Below are positions 1 to 6,342 of a DNA stretch of 9,684 bases, in pieces (the stretch's first letter is position 1; every line of letters starts with the position of its first letter). The stretch lies in assembly GCA_003694465.1 (NCBI GenBank), contig RFKM01000112.1:1-9684 (forward strand), read 5' to 3'. Source of the stretch: Alphaproteobacteria bacterium (lineage in GTDB: Bacteria; Pseudomonadota; Alphaproteobacteria; Rhodobacterales; Rhodobacteraceae). The translations under genes were made by a program, and so were the position numbers. Under the pieces are notes generated by a model. The model saw nothing but the letters and a program-made list of their open reading frames with translations, was not told where the DNA came from and did no database searches.

Positions 1-796
1 CTATGAAACCCTTGAAATCCAAAGCGATTCCAGGGGCGTTGTGACCGCCACCCTGAACCGGCCCGAGGCGCGAAACGCCCTGTCGGGGCAGATGATCGAC
101 GAGCTTACCGACTTTGCCGGCACCCTTGGCTCTGCGCCTGAGACGCGGGCGGTGGTGCTCGCGGGCGCGGGCAAGGTGTTCTGCGCCGGGGGTGACCTGC
201 GGTGGATGCAGGCCCAGATCGAGGCCGACCGGGAAACCCGGATGCGCGAGGCGCGGAAACTCGCCGAGATGCTGCGGGCGCTGAACGAGATGCCGGCACC
301 GCTGATCGGGCGCATCCATGGCGGCGCCTTCGGGGGCGGCGTCGGGCTGGCCTGCGTCTGCGACGTGGCGATCGCCGCCGAGGGCACGCGCTTCGGCCTC
401 ACCGAAACCCGCCTCGGGCTGATTCCGGCGACGATCTCGCCCTACGTTCTGGCGCGCATGGGCGAGGGCAAGGCGCGGCGGGTGTTCATGTCGGCGCGGC
501 TGTTCGACGCGGCCGAGGCGCGCGAGCTCGATATCGTGGCCCGTGTCGTGCCCGAAGAGGGCCTCGATGCCGCCGTCGAGGCGGAGGTTCTGCCTTATCT
601 TTCGGTCGCTCCCGGTGCGGTGGCTGCGGCCAAGGCACTGGCCCGCGCCCTTGGCCCCCGGATCGACGACGCGGTGATCGACGACACGATCCGCCGCCTT
701 GCCGACACATGGGAGGGCGAGGAAGCCGCCCACGGCATTGCCGCCTTCCTGAACCGCGAGACTCCGCGCTGGCAGGGGGCGGGCGGGTCGGACTGA
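1..796 (+). CDS. liuC: Methylglutaconyl-CoA hydratase-like crotonase (LiuC type), 5'-truncated
   Basis: Crotonase-fold enzyme, probably the hydratase that converts 3-methylglutaconyl-CoA to HMG-CoA in cytosolic leucine/isovalerate breakdown. The frame is open from base 2 (first visible residues YETLEIQ) to TGA at 794-796, giving 264 visible residues. Only a few N-terminal codons are likely missing, because crotonases begin just before this strand. An internal GTG at 41 would cut into the first beta strand and is not the start. Visible motifs, counted from the first visible residue: oxyanion-hole segment FCAGGDLRWMQ (60-70), GGAFGGGVGLA (107-117) and FGLTETRLGLIPATISPYV (131-149). The last is very like bacterial LiuC proteins. 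E135 is the likely catalytic acid. G115 occupies the place of the first catalytic Glu of classical enoyl-CoA hydratase, which I recall as normal for bacterial LiuC. Crotonases are hard to assign exactly, so another enoyl-CoA hydratase role remains possible. It is probably the last gene of an upstream operon. Confidence 0.82.
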   Translation, partial: YETLEIQSDSRGVVTATLNRPEARNALSGQMIDELTDFAGTLGSAPETRAVVLAGAGKVFCAGGDLRWMQAQIEADRETRMREARKLAEMLRALNEMPAPLIGRIHGGAFGGGVGLACVCDVAIAAEGTRFGLTETRLGLIPATISPYVLARMGEGKARRVFMSARLFDAAEARELDIVARVVPEEGLDAAVEAEVLPYLSVAPGAVAAAKALARALGPRIDDAVIDDTIRRLADTWEGEEAAHGIAAFLNRETPRWQGAGGSD

Positions 797-822
797 GCGG
801 TCATTCCCAATGCGCGGGCGGA

Positions 823-837
823 TGCCGCGACGCGGCA
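823..837 (+). terminator. Short G+C hairpin after liuC, possible weak or factor-dependent terminator
   Basis: TGCCGCG, one central A, then CGCGGCA form perfect inverted arms. As RNA this would fold to a 6-bp stem with a 3-nt loop. It starts 26 nt after the liuC stop codon. No T-run follows (the next bases are agccacgg), so it is not a classical intrinsic terminator. It may stabilise the 3' end of the liu transcript or be incidental in G+C-rich DNA. Confidence 0.25.
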
Positions 838-911
838 AGCCACGGACGAGAAAAGGGAAATGCGGCGCAGGGCGGCTTGGGGCCGGTCCGTGGCATTATA
901 TTCAGCAAAAA

Positions 912-931
912 CAATATGTAAGCGTATTGCA
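912..931. promoter_or_regulatory. Near-palindromic AT-rich element, candidate operator
   Basis: Two overlapping symmetries are visible: CAATA at 912-916 with TATTG at 925-929 (8-nt spacer), and TGTAA at 917-921 with TTGCA at 927-931 (TG-AA/TT-CA symmetry around 924). It lies in the AT-rich block and overlaps the -35 part of the candidate promoter at 927-954, a typical place for a repressor site. No regulator gene is in the window. The half-sites do not identify a family for me. That it binds a protein is inference. Confidence 0.3.
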
Positions 932-954
932 AAAATGATCACGCCGGTGAAAAT
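927..954 (+). promoter_or_regulatory. Weak sigma70-like promoter candidate for the transporter operon
   Basis: TTGCAA (927-932) matches the TTGACA consensus at 4 of 6 positions. GAAAAT (949-954) matches TATAAT at 4 of 6. The spacer is 16 nt. It would leave an untranslated leader of about 200 nt before the ATG at 1164. It is chosen because it lies in the one AT-rich block of the window, and nothing stronger was seen near the start codon. Matches of this quality are common by chance. Confidence 0.25.
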
Positions 955-1163
955 CTTTGTCATTGTTTGCGTGAGAATCTCAGCCATAGTCGGCGCAACG
1001 ACCTGTGAAAAACGGGCACGACGGGAGGATGACTTGGCAACGGTCTCTATGGCGCACCGGCGTCTGAATCTGCTGTCTGGCGCGGGGCTTGCCGGCCAAG
1101 GCGCGCCGTCATGTGCGCCATCCTGCCCGCTCATTTCCGAAAACCTGCAAGGGACGCTGACCC

Positions 1164-3320
1164 ATGGCCGATGACGCGCCGCTGCCCTATCCGTCGATCC
1201 CGGCGTTGCTGAAACGCAATGTCGAGCGGTTCGGAAACCGCCCGGCCTATCGGGAAAAGGAATTCGGCATCTGGCAATGCTGGACGTGGGCCGAGGCCGC
1301 CGAGGAGATCGACGCGCTGGCGATGGGCCTTCTGGCGCTGGGCATCGAGCGCGGCGACCATGTGGCGATCATCGGGCGCAACCGGCCCGGGCTCTACTGG
1401 GCGATGGTGGCGGCGCAGAAATGCGGCGCGGTGCCGGTGCCGCTCTATCAGGATGCCGTTGCCGCCGAGATGGAATACGTGCTCGATCACGCCGGCGCCC
1501 GGTTCGTGATCTGCGGCGACCAGGAGCAGGTCGACAAGGTGATCGAGGTGCAGGAGCGCGTTCACCACATCGAGCAGGTGATCTATTACGACAAGCGCGG
1601 CCTGCGCAAATACGACCATACCCACCTCAACTGGTATCGCGACGTGCAGGCCGAGGGGCGCGCCGGCCATGCCCGCCTTGCCCCCGAACTCGCCCGGCGC
1701 GAGGCGGAGCTGACCGAAAAGAGCCCCTGCGTGATGCTCTACACCTCGGGCACCACCGGCAAGCCCAAGGGCGTCGTGCTTTCGAACCGCAACATCATCG
1801 AAAGCTCGCGCGCCTCGTGCGAATTCGACATGCTGACCGAGCGGGAGGACATTCTCGCCTATCTGCCGATGGCCTGGGTGGGCGATTTCATCTTCTCCGT
1901 CGGTCAGGCGATGTGGGCCGGCTTCTGCGTGAACTGCCCCGAGAGCGCCGACACCATGATGACCGACCTGCGCGAGATCGGGCCGACCTATTTCTTCGCC
2001 CCGCCCCGGGTGTTCGAGAGCCAGCTGACCAACGTGATGATCCGCATGGAAGACGCGGGCGATCTCAAATACGCGCTGTTTCACCATTTCATGGATTTCG
2101 CGCGCGGCGGCATGGGCGAGAAATACGGCATGCCGAAGCGCCGTCTGGCCCGGCCCGACCTCAAGCGCCGGCTCAAGAACATCTGGAAATACACCGTGGG
2201 CGTCGGCTTCGCCATGGAGGCCCTGCTCGAAAACGCCATCCGCCTCGGGTTTTACAAGCTGCGCTATGGCAAGAACACGCGGGCGCATTTCAAGGCGTCC
2301 GACCCGCTGGGCCTTTACCTCTACCGCGGCTGGGTGCGCGACTATTTCAAGTATCGCACCGGGCAGGTGCTGATCTATGGCCCGCTGAAAGACACGCTGG
2401 GCTTCAGCCGCATTCGCGTCGGCTATACCGCCGGCGAGGCGATCGGGCCGGAGATCTTCGATTTCTACCGCTCGCTGGGGATCAACCTCAAGCAGCTCTA
2501 CGGCCAGACCGAGGCCAGCGTCTTCATCACCCAGCAGCCCGACGGCGAGGTCTATTCCGATACCGTCGGCGTGCCGAGCCCGGGTGTCGAGCTGCGCATC
2601 GCCGAGAACGGCGAGGTGTTCTACCGCAGCCCCGGGGTGTTCGAGGAATATTACAAGAACCCCGAGAGCACCGCGAGCACCAAGGATGCCGAGGGCTGGG
2701 TGGCCACGGGCGATGCCGGGTTCATCGACAGGCAGACCGGCCATCTGCGCATCATCGACCGCGCCAAGGATGTGGGCAAGCTGGCCAACGGCATGCTGTT
2801 CGCGCCGAAATTCGTCGAGAACAAGCTCAAGTTCTTCCCCGACATTCTCGAGGCGGTGGTCTTCGGCGCCGGGCGCGAGTATTGCGTCGCCTTCATCAAC
2901 ATCGACCTCAACGCCGTCGGCAACTGGGCCGAGCGCAACAACGTCGCCTATGCCTCGTATCAGGAGCTTTCGCAGCATCCGCAGGTGCGCGAGATCATTC
3001 GCGGCCATGTCGAGGCGGTGAATGCCTCGGTGGCCGAGGACGAGATGCTTGGCGGCTGCCAGGTGCGGCGCTTCCTCGTGCTGCACAAGGAACTCGATGC
3101 CGACGACGGCGAGATGACCCGCACGCGAAAGGTGCGCCGGCGGATCATCGAAGAGAAGTATCACGACCTGATCGAGGCGCTTTACGACGGCCGCACCGAG
3201 GTGACGACCGAAACCGAAGTGACCTACGAAGACGGCCGCAAGGGGTCGATCCGGGCGACGGTGGCGATCATGGATGCCGCGGTGAAGCCGGTCGGCGCCA
3301 CGCGCGCCGCGGCCGAGTGA
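1164..3320 (+). CDS. FadD-like AMP-forming acyl-CoA synthetase
   Basis: Adenylate-forming enzyme that should activate a carboxylic acid with ATP and CoA to an acyl-CoA in the cytosol or at the inner membrane. All core motifs are intact in its 718 residues: P-loop YTSGTTGKPKG (193-203), YGQTE (446-450), ATGD (514-517), Arg in IIDRAKD (530-536) and the C-terminal MTRTRKVRR, with K656 as the likely catalytic Lys. It resembles the long-chain acyl-CoA synthetase group (COG1022 type). It is longer than E. coli FadD (about 560 aa) because of a basic, aromatic-rich insertion at roughly 295-410 and a C-terminal extension after about 660. The start is supported by AAGGGA at 1149-1154, 9 nt before the ATG. 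It is first in the operon, 16 nt before livG. The exact acid is unknown; fatty, branched or aromatic acids are all possible given the importer next to it. Confidence 0.9.
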   Translation: MADDAPLPYPSIPALLKRNVERFGNRPAYREKEFGIWQCWTWAEAAEEIDALAMGLLALGIERGDHVAIIGRNRPGLYWAMVAAQKCGAVPVPLYQDAVAAEMEYVLDHAGARFVICGDQEQVDKVIEVQERVHHIEQVIYYDKRGLRKYDHTHLNWYRDVQAEGRAGHARLAPELARREAELTEKSPCVMLYTSGTTGKPKGVVLSNRNIIESSRASCEFDMLTEREDILAYLPMAWVGDFIFSVGQAMWAGFCVNCPESADTMMTDLREIGPTYFFAPPRVFESQLTNVMIRMEDAGDLKYALFHHFMDFARGGMGEKYGMPKRRLARPDLKRRLKNIWKYTVGVGFAMEALLENAIRLGFYKLRYGKNTRAHFKASDPLGLYLYRGWVRDYFKYRTGQVLIYGPLKDTLGFSRIRVGYTAGEAIGPEIFDFYRSLGINLKQLYGQTEASVFITQQPDGEVYSDTVGVPSPGVELRIAENGEVFYRSPGVFEEYYKNPESTASTKDAEGWVATGDAGFIDRQTGHLRIIDRAKDVGKLANGMLFAPKFVENKLKFFPDILEAVVFGAGREYCVAFINIDLNAVGNWAERNNVAYASYQELSQHPQVREIIRGHVEAVNASVAEDEMLGGCQVRRFLVLHKELDADDGEMTRTRKVRRRIIEEKYHDLIEALYDGRTEVTTETEVTYEDGRKGSIRATVAIMDAAVKPVGATRAAAE

Positions 3321-3336
3321 GGCGAGGGGGAAGCGG

Positions 3337-4152
3337 ATGCAGGATGCAGGCACCACCATCACCGCGGACGGCCGCACCATCGGCCCGGTCGTGATGGAAA
3401 TGAAGAACATCACCCTGCGGTTCGGCGGGGTGGTGGCGATCCAGGACATTTCCTTCGATATCCGCGAGGGCGAGATCCGCGCGATCATCGGCCCGAACGG
3501 GGCGGGAAAATCGTCGATGCTCAACGTCATCTCGGGCTTTTACGTCCCGCAGGAGGGCGAGGTCTGGTTCAAGGGCGAGAAGCGCCCGCCGATGAAGCCC
3601 TTCGAGGTCGCCCGGCAGGGCATCGCCCGCACCTTCCAGAACATCGCCCTGTTCGAGGGGATGACGGTGCTCGACAACATCATGACCGGGCGCCTGACCC
3701 GGATGAAGGCCGGCCTTCTGGCGCAGATGATCTGGAAGGGCCGCGCCGAGGAAGAAGAGATCGAGAACCGCGAGGCGGTCGAGAAGATCATCGACTTTCT
3801 CGAGATCCAGCACATCCGCAAGACGCCGGTGGGCCGGCTGCCCTACGGGCTCAAGAAGCGGGTCGAGCTGGCCCGGGCGCTGGCGGCCGAGCCCTCGATC
3901 CTGCTGCTCGACGAGCCGATGGCGGGGATGAACGTCGAGGAAAAGGAAGACATGTCGCGCTTCATTCTCGACGTGAACGACGAATACGGCACCACCATCG
4001 CCCTGATCGAGCACGACATGGGCGTTGTCATGGACCTGTCAGACCGGGTGGTGGTGATGGATTACGGCAAGAAGATCGGCGACGGCACGCCCGACGAGGT
4101 GCGCAACAACCAGGCGGTGATCGACGCCTATCTGGGGGTGGCCCATGACTGA
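3337..4152 (+). CDS. livG: Branched-chain-amino-acid-type ABC transporter ATPase, LivG family
   Basis: Cytoplasmic ATPase of a Liv/HAAT-type importer, expected to pair with LivF and power the LivH/LivM channel. The 271 residues contain Walker A GPNGAGKSS (52-60), Q-loop Gln101 in ARTFQNIALF, signature LPYGLKKR (168-175), Walker B and catalytic Glu in SILLLDEP (187-194), and H-loop EHD with His226. The GIARTFQNIALF and DEPMAGMN segments are typical of LivG. The signature is degenerate (Pro where LSGGQ has Ser), similar in kind to the LAYGQ I recall for E. coli LivG. The start at 3337 follows AGGGGG (3325-3330) by 6 nt. A later Met at residue 20 lies nearer the conserved fold but has no comparable ribosome site. 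The first about 20 residues (TTITADGRTIGP) are an extra N-terminal tail. The transported substrate is not set by this subunit. Confidence 0.93.
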   Translation: MQDAGTTITADGRTIGPVVMEMKNITLRFGGVVAIQDISFDIREGEIRAIIGPNGAGKSSMLNVISGFYVPQEGEVWFKGEKRPPMKPFEVARQGIARTFQNIALFEGMTVLDNIMTGRLTRMKAGLLAQMIWKGRAEEEEIENREAVEKIIDFLEIQHIRKTPVGRLPYGLKKRVELARALAAEPSILLLDEPMAGMNVEEKEDMSRFILDVNDEYGTTIALIEHDMGVVMDLSDRVVVMDYGKKIGDGTPDEVRNNQAVIDAYLGVAHD

Positions 4153-4204
4153 TTTCTCCTCGCAAACCGATCGCATCCACGGGGGGCGCGCGCATGTCGG
4201 CTGA
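4145..4204 (+). CDS. 19-codon mini-ORF bridging livG and livH, possible coupling peptide
   Basis: The ATG at 4145 lies inside the end of livG and overlaps it by 8 nt. The frame reads MTDFSSQTDRIHGGRAHVG and stops at TGA 4202-4204, 11 nt inside livH. GGGGG at 4134-4138 lies 6 nt upstream and could act as a ribosome site. The frame therefore fills the 41-nt livG-livH gap exactly. It may translationally couple the two genes or be chance. No known family is recognised, and a short open frame of this size is weak evidence for a real peptide. Confidence 0.2.
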   Translation: MTDFSSQTDRIHGGRAHVG

Positions 4205-5192
4205 CTTCTATTACGGCGTCGAGGTGTTCCTGAACGGGCTGATGGCCGGGGTGCTCTATGCGCTCGTGGCGCTGGGCTTCGTGCTCATCTACAAGGCCTC
4301 GGGCATCTTCAACTACGCGCAGGGCGTGATGGCGCTGTTCGCGGCGCTGACGCTGGCCTCGATCATCGAGGGGCAGGTGCCCTTTGCGCGGCTCATCAAT
4401 GCCACCTTCGGCACTGAAATTCACGATTTCGGCTGGCGCGTGCCGGTGCTGCTGGCGATCGTGCTTTCGATCGGGGTGATGGTGGCCTTTGCATGGCTGG
4501 TGCAGCGCCTCGTGTTCCGCCACCTCGTCGGGCAGGCGCCGATCATCCTGTTCATGGCAACGATCGGGCTGGCCTATTTCCTCGAAGGCTTCGGCGACCT
4601 GATGTGGGGCTCGGAGATCAAGACCCTCGACATCGGCATCCCGCAGGGCGGCAACCGCTGGATCGAGGAGCACAGCGCCTTTCTCGGCGGCGACGATTTC
4701 TACGGCTTCTTCATCGACAACCTCGACATCGTCGCGGCGCTGGTGGCGGCGGTGCTGGTGGCCGGGCTGGTGGCCTTTGCGCAATATTCCAAGCAGGGCC
4801 GGGCGATGCGCGCCGTGGCCGACGACCATCAGGCGGCGCTGTCGGTGGGGATCTCGCTCGATTTCATCTGGGTGCTGGTCTGGTCGCTCGCCGGTTTCGT
4901 GGCGCTGGTGGCCGGCGTGATGTGGGGGGCCAAGTCCGGGGTGCAGTTCTCGCTTTCGCTGATCGCGCTGAAGGCGCTGCCGGTGTTGATGCTCGGCGGC
5001 TTCACCTCGATTCCCGGCGCGATCGTCGGCGGTCTGATCATCGGCGTCGGCGAGAAGCTGTTCGAATACCTCGTCGGCGCCCCCTACCTTGGCGGTGCCA
5101 CCGAGAACTGGTTCGCCTACGTGGTGGCGCTTCTGTTCCTCGTCTTCCGGCCGCAGGGCCTGTTCGGCGAAAAGATCATCGAGAGGGTCTAG
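4194..5192 (+). CDS. livH: Branched-chain-amino-acid-type ABC transporter permease, LivH family
   Basis: Inner-membrane permease subunit of the Liv-type importer, expected to form the channel with LivM. The 332 residues are strongly hydrophobic, with segments at roughly 10-33, 42-58, 83-105, 115-133, 178-197, 222-245, 256-290 and 305-320. The N-terminal FLNGLMAGVLYALVALGFVL and GIFNYAQGVMALFAA are characteristic of LivH. The cytoplasmic coupling loop is near 199-222 (KQGRAMRAVADDHQAALSVG), where ATPases dock. The C-terminal FRPQGLFG is also typical of the family. The length is slightly above the usual 290-310 aa because of a soluble loop around 135-175. The start at 4194 follows GGGGGG (4181-4186) by 7 nt. 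It lies 41 nt after livG and 3 nt before livM, fitting one transcript. Substrate choice is not readable from it. Confidence 0.94.
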   Translation: MSADFYYGVEVFLNGLMAGVLYALVALGFVLIYKASGIFNYAQGVMALFAALTLASIIEGQVPFARLINATFGTEIHDFGWRVPVLLAIVLSIGVMVAFAWLVQRLVFRHLVGQAPIILFMATIGLAYFLEGFGDLMWGSEIKTLDIGIPQGGNRWIEEHSAFLGGDDFYGFFIDNLDIVAALVAAVLVAGLVAFAQYSKQGRAMRAVADDHQAALSVGISLDFIWVLVWSLAGFVALVAGVMWGAKSGVQFSLSLIALKALPVLMLGGFTSIPGAIVGGLIIGVGEKLFEYLVGAPYLGGATENWFAYVVALLFLVFRPQGLFGEKIIERV

Positions 5193-5195
5193 GCG

Positions 5196-6272
5196 ATGTT
5201 TTACCGTGAAGCGGGCGACTTCAAGACGTCCTACAAGGCCGACAACCAGACCTTCCCCATCCGGTTCGACCGCTACCGCTTCTACGCGGTTCTGGCGGTG
5301 GCGTGGCTGGTGATCCCGTTCGTGATCAACGACTACCTCGCCAACGCGATCCTGCTGCCCTTCCTGATCTACTCGATCGCCGCGATCGGGCTGAACATCC
5401 TCACCGGCTTTGCAGGGCAGGTTTCGCTGGGCACGGGCGGGTTCATGGCCGTGGGCGCCTATTCGGCCTACAAGCTGATGACCGCCTTCCCGGATGTGAA
5501 CGTGCTGATCCATGTCGTGCTGGCCGGCTTCATCACCGCGGCGGTCGGGGCGGCCTTCGGGCTTCCGTCGCTGCGGATCAAGGGCTTCTACCTCGCGGTG
5601 GCGACGCTGGCGGCGCAGTTCTTCCTTGTGTGGCTCTTCAACAAGGTGGCCTGGTTCTACAACTATTCGGCCTCCGGGCAGATCAACGCCCCCGAACGCA
5701 CGGTTCTGGGCGTGCCGGTGACCGGGGCGAACACCGCGCCATGGGCGGCCTATCTCGTCTGCCTCGGCTTCGTTACCGTCGCGGCGCTGATCGCCCGAAA
5801 TCTCACCCGCGGCACCCTCGGGCGCAAGTGGATGGCCATTCGCGACATGGACATCGCCGCCGAGATCATCGGGGTGAACCCGCTCACCGCCAAGCTTTCG
5901 GCCTTTGCCGTCTCGTCCTTCTTCGTCGGGGTGGCCGGGGCGCTGTTCTTCGCGATCTACCTCGGCGCTGTCGAGGTGGGCGAGGCCTTTGGCATCCAGA
6001 AATCCTTCCTCGTGCTGTTCATGGTGATCATCGGCGGGCTGGGCTCGATCTTCGGAAGCTTTGCCGGCGCCGCCTTCCTTGTTACCCTGCCGGTGGTGCT
6101 CAAGCTGGTCGGCGTCGATCTGCTCGGCTGGCCGACCGACCTCGTGGCGCATTTCCAGCTGGTGATCATCGGCGCGCTGATCATGTTCTTCCTGATCGCC
6201 GAGCCGCACGGGCTGGCGCAGCTGTGGCGCGTGGCAAAGGAGAAGCTCAGACTATGGCCCTTCCCGCACTGA
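5196..6272 (+). CDS. livM: Branched-chain-amino-acid-type ABC transporter permease, LivM family
   Basis: Second inner-membrane permease, partner of LivH. Its 358 residues begin with a polar stretch of about 28 residues before the first membrane segment (29-45). The family hallmark GLNILTGFAGQVSLGTGGF is at 65-83, followed by GLPSLRIKGFYLAVATLA (122-139). The ATPase-coupling loop lies around 208-232 (GRKWMAIRDMDIAAEIIGVN). Further hydrophobic segments span about 233-256, 270-303 and 318-335, and the protein ends in a short basic cytoplasmic tail. GAGAGGG-like sequence at 5181-5187, 8 nt before the ATG, overlaps the end of livH, so translation of the two permeases is probably coupled (3-nt gap). 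The 70 nt after its stop contains a hairpin before the binding-protein gene. No defects are seen. Confidence 0.94.
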   Translation: MFYREAGDFKTSYKADNQTFPIRFDRYRFYAVLAVAWLVIPFVINDYLANAILLPFLIYSIAAIGLNILTGFAGQVSLGTGGFMAVGAYSAYKLMTAFPDVNVLIHVVLAGFITAAVGAAFGLPSLRIKGFYLAVATLAAQFFLVWLFNKVAWFYNYSASGQINAPERTVLGVPVTGANTAPWAAYLVCLGFVTVAALIARNLTRGTLGRKWMAIRDMDIAAEIIGVNPLTAKLSAFAVSSFFVGVAGALFFAIYLGAVEVGEAFGIQKSFLVLFMVIIGGLGSIFGSFAGAAFLVTLPVVLKLVGVDLLGWPTDLVAHFQLVIIGALIMFFLIAEPHGLAQLWRVAKEKLRLWPFPH

Positions 6273-6289
6273 CGGGCGGGGCAAGACCA

Positions 6290-6308
6290 GCCGGGGCCGA
6301 ACCCCGGC
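6290..6308 (+). other. G+C hairpin between livM and the binding-protein gene
   Basis: GCCGGGG (6290-6296), loop CCGAA, then CCCCGGC (6302-6308) give a perfect 7-bp stem. No T-run follows, so it is unlikely to terminate transcription alone. It sits 20 nt before the ribosome site of the binding-protein gene. It could block exonucleases or mark a processing point that separates the binding-protein message from the permease message. Such elements are known in other importer operons where the binding protein is made in excess; here this is inference. Confidence 0.45.
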
Positions 6309-6328
6309 AAACATCGGAAACAACCAAC

Positions 6329-6335
6329 GGGAGGA
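6329..6335 (+). promoter_or_regulatory. Strong ribosome binding site for the binding-protein gene
   Basis: GGGAGGA with a 7-nt spacer to the ATG at 6343 is close to the ideal anti-16S match. It is clearly better than the poor site before livF, consistent with higher output of the binding protein. It fixes the start codon directly before the signal peptide. Confidence 0.7.
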
Positions 6336-6342
6336 CAAACCG

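Larger units (their letters stand above)
797..1163. other. Intergenic regulatory region between liuC and the transporter operon
   Basis: This 367-nt gap has no convincing gene. It begins with a G+C hairpin (823-837). About 893-970 is strikingly AT-rich for this DNA and holds near-palindromes and a weak promoter candidate. From about 1000 to 1163 it returns to high G+C, which would be a long 5' untranslated region of the following operon. A frame open from 860 to 1174 crosses it but shows no recognisable protein (see rejected items). The size and composition suggest that the downstream operon has its own control rather than reading through from liuC. Confidence 0.6.

Noticed and set aside
202..921. 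239-codon plus-strand frame overlapping liuC
   Set aside because: Arg- and Gly-rich out-of-frame shadow of the crotonase gene; it shows no domain, while the liuC frame carries clear catalytic motifs.
1029..1067. 12-codon ATG frame (MTWQRSLWRTGV) in the ligase leader, considered as an attenuator leader peptide
   Set aside because: The GGGAGG directly touches the ATG, leaving no spacer. There is no run of regulatory codons, and no terminator/antiterminator pair with a T-run is seen before 1164.
1094..1120. GGCGC/GCGCC inverted pair in the ligase leader as a riboswitch-like structure
   Set aside because: Only a 5-bp stem in G+C-rich sequence, with no conserved riboswitch core and no partner stem.
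860..1174. 104-codon plus-strand frame filling the intergenic gap, or a shorter version from TTG at 1034 with GGGAGG upstream
   Set aside because: It has no family resemblance and mixed composition, it crosses the AT-rich regulatory-looking block, and it ends 11 nt inside the ligase gene. The TTG version (46 codons) has a fair ribosome site, so a leader peptide is not excluded, but evidence is too thin to call.
1131..3530. 799-codon open frame on the minus strand
   Set aside because: It lies opposite the intact ligase and livG, is rich in His, Asp, Leu, Gly and Arg in no motif order, and has no recognisable domain. Long antisense frames are expected in high-GC coding DNA. The same holds for the minus-strand frames at 4128-6209 and 6247-8352.
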